Of a stretch of DNA of 54,939 nt, positions 45,838-54,806 are shown piece after piece (the stretch's first letter is position 1; the number at the start of each line of letters is the position of its first letter). Position numbers and translations under genes: made by a program. Location of the stretch: contig JAIRNF010000011.1 in the NCBI GenBank assembly GCA_031258195.1, positions 1 through 54,939 of the forward strand. The letters are read 5' to 3'. This DNA is from Prevotellaceae bacterium. GTDB lineage: Bacteria > Bacteroidota > Bacteroidia > Bacteroidales > UBA932. The notes beneath the pieces were generated by a model that had not been told where the DNA came from, ran no database searches, and saw only the letters and a list, made by a program, of their open reading frames with translations.

Positions 45838-47042
45838 CTAAGCGTTTAACGTTCGGAAAAACTCATTTATCAACTTTTCGTGTTTGCCCAGCGCAATGAT
45901 GTGAGGGTTGCCTATTGAGTCTTTCAAAAAAATAATCGACACTTTTTTGCGGCTTAATAATAATTTGAGTACGGCGTAAATGCGGTCTGTTTAAGTTTGT
46001 CTCAAGTTCTGCGTCAGACACAAAATAGCGGTATAAATTACCTGCTATCTTAAAGATTGTGATGTCTCCGGTTGGTACTTCGCCTTTTATTGCAACGCCT
46101 AATCCCGACTCAAGGTGTGTATCGTACTTATAACTGTTAACCATGTTGAAGGGAATGGTACAATGGGCAAAAGTAACTTTGTTACTATCAACGTCTATAC
46201 TCGACGGGTTGGCTTGAAAAGTGCTGTTGCCCGTTAGCTCACGGAGAATAGCCATTGACAGCATGGCGGGGACATCGCCTTCGCACGATGCTGTAATCCC
46301 CTCTTTATTTAATTTAAAAGAGCAAGTGCCAGACAGCCGGTATTATGCTTGAGGCTGAGCAGATCGAAACAGCGAACAGTAATTGCAGAGAAATTATACT
46401 TTGTAATAAGGCGAGATAGTGCTCCGTATATATAAAGAGCCATTTCCATAGTAGGCTTGTTAATTCCGCTGTTTAAGAAATCGCTCATGTCGCCGGGATA
46501 TGTATGTTTATTGATTTCTTCAATAAACTCATCTATATCTACATCTATGATATTTATACCCAACTTATCTTTAATTGTGGCGTAGTCGGCTTGGTGGAAA
46601 TTAGCCAGTCTGACGGTTTACCAATAACGCCAAAATTTTGTCCTTTAAAACTGTTCAGGGCGTTGTAAACATTTGTAATAGCTGTGATACGTTGCGCTAT
46701 GTATTTTATTCCGCCATGAATAATCTCCGCCTTCTCGTTTGTTTCTCTTAGGAAAGAGAGTATCTCCATAGATGCTGCGAGCGAATTATCCTCGCCTGTT
46801 GTAAGTAGGTAGTGAGGAGATTTTAGCGATGGGTATAGCTCTTTAAACCTACCTTCCGATCCGCCTGTCCGGATAAATATCAGCTTTAGATCGAACTCGT
46901 TGTAACGGGTAAAATCGTCGCCACAATAGATTAACTGTAACCCCGTCTCTTGCCTGATTTCGTTTAGAAACTGCTCTGATTTTTTGTTTAAGACTTCTGC
47001 ATCATGTGTTGATGATGTTATAGAAAAGATACCTATAGTCAT
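45838..47042 (-). pseudogene. L-fucose/arabinose-isomerase-like protein, three frameshifts
   Basis: The original coding span is about 401 codons. Segments: MTIGIFSITSSTHDAEVLNK to GVIGKPSDWLIS (47042 to about 46605); DYATIKDKLGINIIDVDIDE to CFDLLSLKHNTGCLALALL (next frame, to about 46320); NKEGITASCEGDVPAMLSMA to PQKSVDYFFE (third frame, to about 45893); and DSIGNPHIIALGKHEKLINE to LNA at 45838. The order GKPSDWL, then FDLL..NTGCLALALLN, then CEGDVPAM is that of fucose/arabinose-isomerase-related proteins (NAD-free aldose-ketose isomerase fold). Lesions lie near 46605, 46325 and 45890, the last beside a run of seven T. Confidence 0.88.
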
Positions 47043-47105
47043 ACGTACGCTATTTATTCCTGAAACATCCTTTATTCCTGTTATTATGCTGCAACACCGT
47101 TGATG

Positions 47106-48194
47106 CTATAAACAGGCTGCTACTTGTTCAGCCTGTTCTAAAATTCTAAAAAAGTTTAAGCTCCAAAATTTTTCAATAGCTATTTCTGTATAATTTCTCC
47201 GAAGCATTTCTACCGTAATATTGATGATGCCCGAAGCATCTTCGCAGCCAACAACACCGCCGCCGCCGTCAAAATCACTTCCGAAGCCGACATGATCGAT
47301 GCCTACTAAGCTTACGATATAATCTATATGGTCAACAACATCAGAAACGGTGGCTCTGCCATCCTCTTTTGATTTTAAAAAGCCTGTCCAAATAGAAACT
47401 TGTATAACCCCTCCGTTGTCAGCAATTAACCGGATTAGCTCATCGCTTAAGTTGCGAGGGTGATTGTAGAGATTACGAACGCTGGAATGAGTTGCCACAA
47501 CAGGGGTTTTGCTACATGCAATCACATCGCGTACGGTTTGATCGGAGGCATGCGATAAATCGATCAGCATGCCCAACCGATTCATTTCGCTAATCAATTC
47601 TTTTCCAAAATCGGTTAACCCTGTGTCTTCGCCTGTTTCTCCCGAAGAGTAGCAAACATCGCTCGCCTTCGTATGGCATAGAGTAATGTAACGAGCGCCC
47701 AAGCTGTAAAACTCTTTCATCGCACTTAGCTTGTCGGTGCCTAAGCAATAGGCGTTTTCCACACCGATAAAAATGGCTCGTTTACCTTCTTTTTTTGCCT
47801 GCAAAGCTTCATGAAGGTTGGTTGCAACAGTAGCCCTGTCACTATTTTTCTCTACTTGATAATAGATATTCTCCAGCTGTTTCTTAGCATTTAAATACGC
47901 TGCCGAAAGAGCACTATCCGTTTGTAGTCCCTGCGGATGGTAAATAGCGAAAAAGACAGCATCAAGCTTACCCTCTTCCATTTTGGTTAGGTCAACTTTT
48001 ACCTTATCGTTACGCTTACCGATGTTTATTGAAGTATCGCGCGTAAAACGTGAGGGTGTATCTACATGGCTGTCTAAGGTTAATATACGTTGGTGTAATT
48101 CTTTTGCCTGTTTAAGTAAATTGGTATCGCTAGTTTGGCTTAACGCTGTTAGGTTGAGCACAAAAAACAGAATAAAAAGAGACAGCTTGTTCAT
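47106..48194 (-). CDS. Exported membrane dipeptidase (peptidase M19)
   Basis: A 362-residue zinc metallopeptidase of the renal-dipeptidase family with a signal peptide (MNKLSLFILFFVLNLTALS). Zinc ligands: HxD in LTLDSHVDTPSRF (about 38-50), Glu in IFIGVENAYCLG (about 145), and His in MLIDLSHASDQTV (about 211) and VVATHSSVRNLYNHPRNL (about 232). HVGFGSDFDGGGGV holds the final Asp. It cleaves dipeptides, including D-amino-acid ones, in the periplasm. The gene is intact and stands alone after the fucose-isomerase remnant. Confidence 0.92.
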   Translation of the reverse strand: MNKLSLFILFFVLNLTALSQTSDTNLLKQAKELHQRILTLDSHVDTPSRFTRDTSINIGKRNDKVKVDLTKMEEGKLDAVFFAIYHPQGLQTDSALSAAYLNAKKQLENIYYQVEKNSDRATVATNLHEALQAKKEGKRAIFIGVENAYCLGTDKLSAMKEFYSLGARYITLCHTKASDVCYSSGETGEDTGLTDFGKELISEMNRLGMLIDLSHASDQTVRDVIACSKTPVVATHSSVRNLYNHPRNLSDELIRLIADNGGVIQVSIWTGFLKSKEDGRATVSDVVDHIDYIVSLVGIDHVGFGSDFDGGGGVVGCEDASGIINITVEMLRRNYTEIAIEKFWSLNFFRILEQAEQVAACL

Positions 48195-48231
48195 AGGTTC
48201 GGTTTATTTACGGTATATCAGTATAAAAGTA

Positions 48232-49203
48232 CTAAAAAAACACTTCGACTACCTCCTCTGCTGTGGTATTCCTAATATAATCTTGAATGCCTACTTCATT
48301 CAGTTTCTTTAAAAGTGTATTACGTTCGTGCACACAATCAACCAGCTCTTTTTCCAGCTCGCTAAGCTCTTTAAAGAAAAAAAAGTCGCCATACAGCTTG
48401 ATGTCTTTAATGCATCCATCGGCTACATTAAGGTGTGCCTCAAGATTCCCTCCGCTTGTTCGAATCAGTTTAGAAAAAGAATATTTTGGAGAATGTCCGA
48501 AGTTCCAATCCCATGTTGTATATTTCTCATCGCGTAACTTTTCTATTTGAGAAATATCCTCTTTATTATACTCGTATGCCTTACACCCGGGAACAGCTTG
48601 AACAATATGCTCCATAACCAGTTCTCGAAATTGAAGAACATCCATAGGTTGCTTAAGATGCTCGCTGATATTGGTAACACGACTACGAACGGATCTTACA
48701 GCCTTGTCTTCGAACTTAAGGGGGTTGACTCGCAATGCGGCAGACAGGTCTGTCATAGTTGCAGAGAATAATAGTGTTCCGTGATGCTGTGTGCGATGTT
48801 TATATACACATTGCGCGTTTCCTGAAAATTTTTTACCATCAATAGTGAGATCGTTGCGACCTTCAAAACGAGCATCTACACCCAGCTTAACCAGTATATC
48901 GATTATAGGTTGGGTAAACGTTTTGAAATTACCTGTGCTGTTATTTTCGATAAAAGTGAAGTTGATGTTACCCAAATCGTGAAATACCGCACCGCCACCC
49001 GTTAAGCGGCGTACTACTTTTATTTTGTTTTTCTGAATGAAATCGAGGTTGATTTCTGCTAGCGCATTTTGGTGTTTGCCAACAATAATCGAAGGTTCAT
49101 TACGCCAAAGCATAAAAATGTTATCCGAAAAATTTTTCAGTACATATTCTTCAGCGGCAAGGTTAAAGTGGGGATCGGTATGGTGGTCGTTGATGCAAAT
49201 CAT
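48232..49203 (-). CDS. lplA: Lipoate-protein ligase
   Basis: A 323-residue ligase that attaches free lipoate to E2 and GcvH domains via lipoyl-AMP. The N-terminus HHTDPHFNLAAEEYVLKNF and IFMLWRNEPSIIVGKHQNA, then KVVRRLTGGGAVFHDLGNIN (about 63-82) with the RRxxGGGxVxHD signature and the Lys in DGKKFSGNAQ (about 127-136), identify it. A C-terminal domain (about 245-323) completes a two-domain, E. coli-like form. It suggests scavenging of lipoate rather than synthesis alone. Confidence 0.95.
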   Translation of the reverse strand: MICINDHHTDPHFNLAAEEYVLKNFSDNIFMLWRNEPSIIVGKHQNALAEINLDFIQKNKIKVVRRLTGGGAVFHDLGNINFTFIENNSTGNFKTFTQPIIDILVKLGVDARFEGRNDLTIDGKKFSGNAQCVYKHRTQHHGTLLFSATMTDLSAALRVNPLKFEDKAVRSVRSRVTNISEHLKQPMDVLQFRELVMEHIVQAVPGCKAYEYNKEDISQIEKLRDEKYTTWDWNFGHSPKYSFSKLIRTSGGNLEAHLNVADGCIKDIKLYGDFFFFKELSELEKELVDCVHERNTLLKKLNEVGIQDYIRNTTAEEVVEVFF

Positions 49204-49256
49204 GGTTATTAGTCGGTTAATGGTTACGTGTTAATAGTTAGGCAAAAGAAACTAGA

Positions 49257-49341
49257 ACGTCATTCCGACCGAAGGGAGAAATCTCCTCATTCAACGCACT
49301 ACCTTTATTTAGGAGATTTCTCCCTTCGGTCGGAATGACGT
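49257..49341. repeat. Dispersed palindromic repeat, copy 5 (perfect)
   Basis: Perfect 31-bp arms (49257-49287 and 49311-49341, starting ACGTCATTCCGACCG) around a 23-base loop, exactly the layout of the copy at 4377-4461. The arms differ from that copy at arm positions 8, 9, 13, 19 and 24, and each change is matched on the other arm. Confidence 0.95.
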
Positions 49342-49378
49342 TTCTATATTTATACTTAACCACTTACGATTTACGTTC

Positions 49379-50365
49379 CTAGCTATTCATTTCTTTCCAA
49401 AGCAAATCTTTCAGCTCTGAAATTCCCTTGTTCGTTATTGATGATATAAAAACATACGGGATATCAGGTAGATATTGCTTAATCTCTTTTTCCAGCTCAT
49501 CATCCAGCAGATCTGATTTTGTAATAGCAAGAGCGCGTTTTTTATCAAGTAGCTCAGGGTTATATTGTTTCAGCTCGTTAAGCAGAATCTTATACTCGTT
49601 AGCAATATCCTGACTGTCGGCGGGAATCATAAAAAGCAGCATCGAGTTGCGCTCAATATGGCGAAGAAAGCGGAGTCCAAGTCCTCTTCCCTCGTGTGCG
49701 CCCTCAATAATTCCGGGGATATCTGCCATTACGAACGACTTATCATCACGATAGTAAACAATGCCTAAGTTGGGCTCTAATGTTGTAAATGCATAGTTGG
49801 CAATCTTAGGCTTAGCTGCCGATACAACCGAAAGGAGGGTAGATTTTCCTGCGTTCGGGAATCCTACTAAACCCACATCCGCAAGAAGCTTCAGCTCTAA
49901 AATGTGCCATCCTTCAACACCTTCTTCACCGGGCTGTGCGTAGCGGGGCGTTTGGTTGGTAGCCGATTTAAAATGTGCATTACCCATCCCTCCGCGACCT
50001 CCGCGGAGAAGAACATATTCTTTTTCATCAGTTACCTCAAGAAGTACATCGTAAGTTTCGGGATCTTTTACAACGGTTCCCAACGGAACATCCAGAATAA
50101 TATCTTTTCCATTAGCTCCCGTTGATAGCGACCCGCTGCCAGCCTGACCATTGTCGGCATATATATGCTTGCGATATTTTAAATGTATAAGTGTCCAGTA
50201 TTGCTTATTGCCGCGTAGAATAATATGTCCGCCGCGACCTCCATTACCACCGTCTGCACCTCCTTTTGGAACGAATTTCTCGCGATGTAGATGCATGGAA
50301 CCATTACCTCCACTTCCTGAGCGGAGAAATAGCTTTACATAATCTACAAAGTTTGATGATGCCAT
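49379..50365 (-). CDS. obg: GTPase Obg (CgtA)
   Basis: An essential ribosome-associated GTPase. The N-terminal Gly-rich OBG fold (about 1-158) begins [20 protein letters not shown] and has [18 protein letters not shown]. The G domain has G1 GFPNAGKST (about 166-174), G3 [12 protein letters not shown] and the NKxD-like ITKSDLL. The length of 328 residues lacks the C-terminal OCT domain, which is typical of Bacteroidota. The promoter at 50388 precedes it. Confidence 0.95.
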   Translation of the reverse strand: MASSNFVDYVKLFLRSGSGGNGSMHLHREKFVPKGGADGGNGGRGGHIILRGNKQYWTLIHLKYRKHIYADNGQAGSGSLSTGANGKDIILDVPLGTVVKDPETYDVLLEVTDEKEYVLLRGGRGGMGNAHFKSATNQTPRYAQPGEEGVEGWHILELKLLADVGLVGFPNAGKSTLLSVVSAAKPKIANYAFTTLEPNLGIVYYRDDKSFVMADIPGIIEGAHEGRGLGLRFLRHIERNSMLLFMIPADSQDIANEYKILLNELKQYNPELLDKKRALAITKSDLLDDELEKEIKQYLPDIPYVFISSITNKGISELKDLLWKEMNS

Positions 50366-50387
50366 ATATTTTGTTTTTGCTAAGGTA

Positions 50388-50395
50388 CAAAGGTA
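50388..50395 (-). promoter_or_regulatory. -7 promoter element (TACCTTTG) of obg
   Basis: It reads TACCTTTG on the minus strand, 23 bases upstream of the obg ATG. Confidence 0.6.
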
Positions 50396-50431
50396 GCACT
50401 TTAATAGTAGCTATTGCAATAGAATAAAAGC

Positions 50432-50571
50432 AAAGAAACTGCCTAAAAAACCTATAAAACGTCATTCCGAACGAATGTGAGGAATCTACCGTACAGCAGC
50501 ATTACGCTGAATAAGAAGATGTCTCCTTTTGTTCGACATGGCGAGAATCAAGGCTTTCTAGGTAGTTCCTT
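50432..50571. repeat. Dispersed palindromic repeat, copy 6, with worn terminal repeats
   Basis: The core at 50460-50543 begins CGTCATTCCGAACG and ends TTGTTCGACATGGCG. The outer segments AAAGAAACTGCCTAAAAAA (left) and GGCTTTCTAGGTAGTTCC (right) are degenerate versions of the perfect 20-bp ends at 17503-17640, so this also looks like an old MITE copy. Confidence 0.8.
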
Positions 50572-50585
50572 TTTGAAAATTATTC

Positions 50586-51164
50586 TTACTTTTTCAGCTT
50601 ATTAATTTCTTTTACAATATAGTCGAAGGTTTCGTCTATTGTTCCCATTCCGTGTACATACCTATGCTTGTTTCTGCCTTTATAGCGTTCTTCCACGATA
50701 GCTGTTTGGCGGTTGTATGTATCTAGTCGATTCTTTATCGTTCCGACACTTTGGTCGTCCGATCTGCCCGACAGCTGTCCACGCTTAAGAATTCGTTTAA
50801 TAACAATCTCATCCTCTACAACCAGCGATATCATTATATCTACATCAATACCTTCGTTTGCCAACATTTCGTCTAACTTTTTTGCCTGTACTGTTGTGCG
50901 AGGAAAACCATCGAAAATAAAACCGTTGCTATCTAGGTGTTTTTCAACTTCGTGCCGGATCATTTCAATTACCACTTCATCCGGAACCAGCTCTCCTTTG
51001 TCGATAAGCTTTTTTGCCTCTATACCAAGTGCCGTTTCTTTTGCTATTTCTGTGCGCAGAAGATCTCCTGTAGAAAGATGGATTAATCCGTATTTATCAA
51101 TCAGTTTTTCAGCCTGCGTACCCTTGCCTGCGCCGGGGGGACCAAATAGTATTATATTTAGCAT
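50586..51164 (-). CDS. adk: Adenylate kinase
   Basis: A 192-residue enzyme that interconverts ATP and AMP with two ADP. P-loop GPPGAGKGTQAEKL (about 8-21), AMP-binding HLSTGDLLRTEI (about 30-41) and DGFPRT (about 84-89), and a short LID with no four-Cys zinc site (RGQLSGRSDDQ). Full length for the short-LID type. It follows hpt with 27 bases between them. Confidence 0.97.
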   Translation of the reverse strand: MLNIILFGPPGAGKGTQAEKLIDKYGLIHLSTGDLLRTEIAKETALGIEAKKLIDKGELVPDEVVIEMIRHEVEKHLDSNGFIFDGFPRTTVQAKKLDEMLANEGIDVDIMISLVVEDEIVIKRILKRGQLSGRSDDQSVGTIKNRLDTYNRQTAIVEERYKGRNKHRYVHGMGTIDETFDYIVKEINKLKK

Positions 51165-51191
51165 AGCTATATGTTTATGTGTGAATGATTG

Positions 51192-51731
51192 CTACTCTAC
51201 AAGGGTATAAATATCGCGTAAATTCCTCCCTAACTCATCATAATCCAGACCGTATCCAACAATGAAATCGTTAGGAATAGAGAGTCCTATATAGTCGAGC
51301 TTAATGTCTTTTTTATAGGTGTCTGGCTTAAATAGTAGCGTCGCCAACTTTACTTCTTTTGGCTTGTGTGTGTGAAGGGTATTAATAAGTTCTTCCAACG
51401 TTTTTCCCGAATCAACAATATCTTCAAGTATAATAGCTGTACGCCCTTTAATGCTTTTGGTAAGTCCGATCAGCTCTTTTACAGTTCCGCTTGATTCTGT
51501 GCCGCTGTACGAAGACAGTTTAAGAAACGATACCTCGCATGGTTGTTCAATATGCTTCATTAAATCGGCAGTAAACATAAACGAGCCGTTTAGCACGCTT
51601 ATAAAAATTGGCTTATCAACATCTTTGAGATCGTTATTTAGCTGCTCGGCAATCTGTTTTACTGCCTCAAGAATTTTTTCCTCAGGAATTGAAATCTCGA
51701 AGGTCTTGTCGTGTAAGGTTATCTGTCTCAT
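51192..51731 (-). CDS. hpt: Hypoxanthine phosphoribosyltransferase
   Basis: A purine-salvage enzyme (179 residues) that converts hypoxanthine and guanine plus PRPP to IMP and GMP. The PRPP-binding motif ILEDIVDSGKTLEEL (about 96-110) and the SVLNGSFMFTADLM entry (about 44-57) are present, as is the base-binding DYIGLSIPNDFIVGYGLDYD. Divergent from purE across 189 bases; the purine theme (hpt, adk, purE) is clear. Confidence 0.95.
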   Translation of the reverse strand: MRQITLHDKTFEISIPEEKILEAVKQIAEQLNNDLKDVDKPIFISVLNGSFMFTADLMKHIEQPCEVSFLKLSSYSGTESSGTVKELIGLTKSIKGRTAIILEDIVDSGKTLEELINTLHTHKPKEVKLATLLFKPDTYKKDIKLDYIGLSIPNDFIVGYGLDYDELGRNLRDIYTLVE

Positions 51732-51920
51732 TGTTTTGGGACTTAATTCGCTTTGGGGAAATAAAAGACGAAAATAGCATTAATTTTGCTAAGCGAATGA
51801 TTTTCTCCCATAAATTGTTTTTCATGGATAAAATATCGCAAAAAAATAAATTTAACGTTTTGGATAAAAGTCTATTTCTGTTCATCGTATTTAATATTAA
51901 TGAAAATAAAATCGTAAGCT

Positions 51921-52436
51921 ATGGATTCAGTTGTAAGTATTATTATGGGTAGCACATCAGATTTTCCGGTAATGGAAGAGGCTGCTAAGTTTTTAAATGA
52001 AATGCGAATTCCGTTCGAGATCAACGCTCTTTCCGCTCATCGTGTACCCGAAATGGTTTCCGATTTTGCAAAATCGGCACACAATCGTGGGGTAAAAGTA
52101 ATTATTGCAGGAGCAGGAGGTGCGGCACATCTACCCGGCGTTATTGCGGCGTTTACACCGGTGCCTGTAATAGGCGTTCCTATTAAATCATCTAATTCTA
52201 TTGATGGCTGGGATTCTGTACTCTCCATTCTTCAAATGCCGGCAGGTATTCCTGTTGCTACGGTTGCGCTAGACGGCGCCCGTAATGCCGCTATACTTGC
52301 AGCACAAATACTGGCAACGGGAGATAGTAAGTTATATGATAAGTTGGTGAAATTTAAAAACGACTTGGCTAAAAAGATTGCCGAAGCAAATGATGAATTG
52401 GCTAAGGTTGAATATGAGTTCAAAGTAAAGAAATAA
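51921..52436 (+). CDS. purE: N5-carboxyaminoimidazole ribonucleotide mutase
   Basis: A class-I PurE of 171 residues acting in de novo purine synthesis. Motifs: MGSTSDFPVMEEAAKFLNEM (about 9-28), SAHRVPEMV with the catalytic His (about 41-48), AGAGGAAHLPGVIAAFTPVP (about 66-85) and QMPAGIPVATVALDGARNAA. Full length. Its stop lies about 25 bases before the foreign high-GC segment, so the conjugative-element remnant abuts it directly. Confidence 0.95.
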   Translation: MDSVVSIIMGSTSDFPVMEEAAKFLNEMRIPFEINALSAHRVPEMVSDFAKSAHNRGVKVIIAGAGGAAHLPGVIAAFTPVPVIGVPIKSSNSIDGWDSVLSILQMPAGIPVATVALDGARNAAILAAQILATGDSKLYDKLVKFKNDLAKKIAEANDELAKVEYEFKVKK

Positions 52437-52452
52437 GCTATGGCTATCTACC

Positions 52453-52674
52453 TTAGGGTTGGCCGGGAAGTTCGCCCGATGAGCGGTAACGCTGCAATGT
52501 CCGTTTGCTTACGTTGAGCATCTGGCATACGTCCTGGTTGTCCAGCAGCCGTTCGCCTTCCAGCAGTTTCTCCTTTACCGCCATTCTTTCCAAATACCGG
52601 TCTATCCGGTCGAACCGCACCATAAGCCGCTCGAACCAGCCTTGCATCCATTGGTGTAATTCCCTGTCCATCAT
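52453..52674 (-). pseudogene. Helix-turn-helix protein of ICE type, 3'-truncated
   Basis: It starts at 52674: MMDRELHQWMQGWFERLMVR and a coiled segment, then EGERLLDNQDVCQMLNVSKR and TLQRYRSSGELP. Relatives I recall go on for about 20 more residues through the recognition helix's wing to a C-terminus such as FIRRHF; here the sequence turns to GQP-stop just after GELP. The DNA is much more GC-rich than the chromosome. The break at about 52463 marks the junction with the purE side. Confidence 0.75.
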
Positions 52675-52991
52675 GGCTTGCTCATTTTTGGATTCATACC
52701 CGAATCAATGGTTATTGCTTTCATATCTTCATTTTCTTTGATTGGTTTGCAAAGGTCGGGCATTTCCGCATGGCTGATAACGAGGCCGGTATGACTTTTC
52801 TTGAAAATTTTCAACAAAATGGCTATATGCAACGGTTTACAGATGATCTTTTTCCGTAAAAACGAGAGAGAAAAACGGGAAAAGGCCGGTATTTTTACAA
52901 TATAGATGAATTATAAATGAAAACACCCTTTTTTGACCTGAATCAGCATCAAAATAGGGTGTTTTTGAGTAAATACCGACCCCGGTATTTT
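52675..52991 (-). other. 317-bp upstream region of the HTH gene
   Basis: Contains no convincing coding frame. It holds CCGGTATTTTT copies near 52886 and 52983 and the stem-loop at 52920-52965, and probably the promoter region of the HTH gene and the terminator of rteC. Confidence 0.45.
52920..52965 (-). terminator. Stem-loop after the rteC gene
   Basis: AAAACACCCT and AGGGTGTTTT form a perfect 10-bp stem with a 26-base loop, about 27 bases beyond the rteC stop. Confidence 0.5.
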
Positions 52992-53819
52992 TCATTTCCG
53001 GCCCATACGCCGTAGCAAAGCGTTTTTTAGTTTATCAATAAAGGGTGTAGGGGTATTTCTGGTCTTCAAATCGTCTGAAATCCGCGAAAGATTACTATCC
53101 ACTTGGATGTTAAATACATTTTGCATGTAATTATGAAGTTGTGTAAGCGGCACATTACCGAATGTTCCAGCACTATCCCATGATAAAATTTGTTCCTGAA
53201 ATTCAGCTTTTGTGCCTTTCCATGTTAGCTTGGTAGCAGGAAACCCGAAAGAACAAATTTTCATTCCATTGTCATCTAGCAATCCTATTTCGTGCATCAG
53301 ATAGGCAGAAAGCATATCGTTGGCTAATATCTTTGCTACTTTGAAATCGCAATTGGTAGAAAAATCAGAATCAAATTCATGATGGAATGTTTCGAGATAT
53401 TGCTCCATATCTGGTTTGTTACGCAAGAAATAGAAAGCATCTAAATGAGAAGAGCAGGAACGGTAATAGCGGATAAAGTCCGGCCGTTTACAGTTGTATT
53501 TGTTTATTCCCTCCATTATTTCACTTAGATATTCCCGTTGCTTGTCAGCACCAGCAGGACGATCCATTTCAATGTTATAAACCTTTCTATAATATATCAA
53601 GCGAGAACATAATTTGGGCTTTATATCTTTGAAAAATAATATTTCTTCTTCCTCATCTTTAAAATCGTATGACAAAATAAATGCTTTTAACTGTTTGAAT
53701 GCTTCGGACAGAATGTGAGAAGCATTCAACGCTTTTGTCATCATACTTATTTCCGAGCATTCTATTTGCTCAATTTTCGCATCTATTTCTTTTTTAAAGG
53801 CGGAAGTAAAATGTATCAT
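52992..53819 (-). CDS. rteC: RteC family protein
   Basis: A 275-residue regulator of the CTnDOT type. It has the family start FTSAFKKEIDAKIEQIE, helical middle (KLCSRLIYYRKVYNIEMDR, FIRYYRSCSSHLDAFYFLRN) and a C-terminal winged-helix-like region (KLTWKGTKAEFQEQILSW, NVPLTQLHNYMQNVFNIQ). In CTnDOT, RteC activates excision genes after tetracycline induction; whether that holds here is unknown, as rteA/rteB and tetQ are not in the window. Confidence 0.85.
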   Translation of the reverse strand: MIHFTSAFKKEIDAKIEQIECSEISMMTKALNASHILSEAFKQLKAFILSYDFKDEEEEILFFKDIKPKLCSRLIYYRKVYNIEMDRPAGADKQREYLSEIMEGINKYNCKRPDFIRYYRSCSSHLDAFYFLRNKPDMEQYLETFHHEFDSDFSTNCDFKVAKILANDMLSAYLMHEIGLLDDNGMKICSFGFPATKLTWKGTKAEFQEQILSWDSAGTFGNVPLTQLHNYMQNVFNIQVDSNLSRISDDLKTRNTPTPFIDKLKNALLRRMGRK

Positions 53820-53930
53820 ACCATATAATTAATCTTCTTCATGAAGTAATTTAAGGAAAGCACACAAGGAGATTGCACAACCAGTTAACATAAGTGCTAT
53901 TATTATTGATATGAGGGATAGTAAATGTCA

Positions 53931-54806
53931 TTACCTTTTCCATCTTTTATGTGTCCATAGCCAGCCGTATGGTTCTTCTTTAATGTTTTCAGTCAGTAAA
54001 TCAACATATTTCTGGCTTATATTTCCTTCATTTGTAGATTCTGCTTCGGAGCGTACAGGGATACACGTTACTTTATAATTTCCTTTTGATAGTTGTGTAA
54101 TATGCAGGTAGATAACTGCCGACTGACTTATACGCGCCAGCTTCTCCATACCCGAAAAGAGATAGGTTTCCTGATTCAGCAACTCGAATTTATATTTATC
54201 ATCTTTTATCCGAGGGCATTGGTCGGACAAAAACAGATAAACAGCAGGGGATGATTTTTGTGTCAGAATATGACGTATAACCGATTTGTCGGGTATCAGT
54301 TTCATACCGAACCGCGACCGGAGTTTAATCATCAGCCTGTTCATTATGCCAGACCGCAAAGGCTTATAAATTGCATACATATCGTGGCTAAGTTTATAAG
54401 GCATAAAGCTCAGCATTTCCCAATTACCGCAATGACCCAAACAAGCAATGACATTCCGTCCAGCCTTCATGTGCTTGTCTATAAGTTCCAAGTTTTCAAA
54501 CGTTATCTTCTTATCAAGAACCTCTGCCGGGGCGGATATGCTTTTTATAATCTCTGCGAAATAGACAGTAAAACAGGTATAGAATTTCTTTATTACACAG
54601 CGGATTTCTCCATATTTCATATCGGGAAAAGAACGTGAAATATTTTGAATCACGACTGCTTTCCTATACCCGATAACATGATAAGAGAGGAAAAATGCGA
54701 AAGAAGCCATTGCATACAAGAAGGTCATAGGCAGTAGGCTTACGGTATAAGCAACACCATAAATACTTTTGTATGCAATAGTTTGTAATATTTGCTTCAT
54801 TATCAT
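53931..54806 (-). CDS. Lysophospholipid acyltransferase (LpxL/HtrB-like)
   Basis: A 291-residue inner-membrane acyltransferase. One N-terminal hydrophobic region (AYTVSLLPMTFLYAMASFAF) is followed by the family motif ACLGHCGNWEMLSFMPYKLS (HxxxxxE, about residue 120-139) and YKPLRSGIMNRLMIKLRSRF, then LFLSDQCPR and an SAVIYLHIT block. It resembles the late lipid-A acyltransferases and similar enzymes of aryl-lipid clusters. The start ATG overlaps the stop of the RND gene (ATGA), so the two are translationally coupled. The ATG at 54800 is another candidate start. Confidence 0.85.
   Translation of the reverse strand: MIMKQILQTIAYKSIYGVAYTVSLLPMTFLYAMASFAFFLSYHVIGYRKAVVIQNISRSFPDMKYGEIRCVIKKFYTCFTVYFAEIIKSISAPAEVLDKKITFENLELIDKHMKAGRNVIACLGHCGNWEMLSFMPYKLSHDMYAIYKPLRSGIMNRLMIKLRSRFGMKLIPDKSVIRHILTQKSSPAVYLFLSDQCPRIKDDKYKFELLNQETYLFSGMEKLARISQSAVIYLHITQLSKGNYKVTCIPVRSEAESTNEGNISQKYVDLLTENIKEEPYGWLWTHKRWKR

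Noticed and set aside
45880-45900. Homopolymer error as the only cause of the fucose-isomerase lesions
   Set aside because: One lesion lies beside a run of seven T, but the other two do not lie in long homopolymers.
53820-53930. Short hydrophobic frame (SLISIIIIALMLTGCAISLC) after the acyltransferase gene
   Set aside because: It has no proper start codon and only about 20 codons from its internal ATG.
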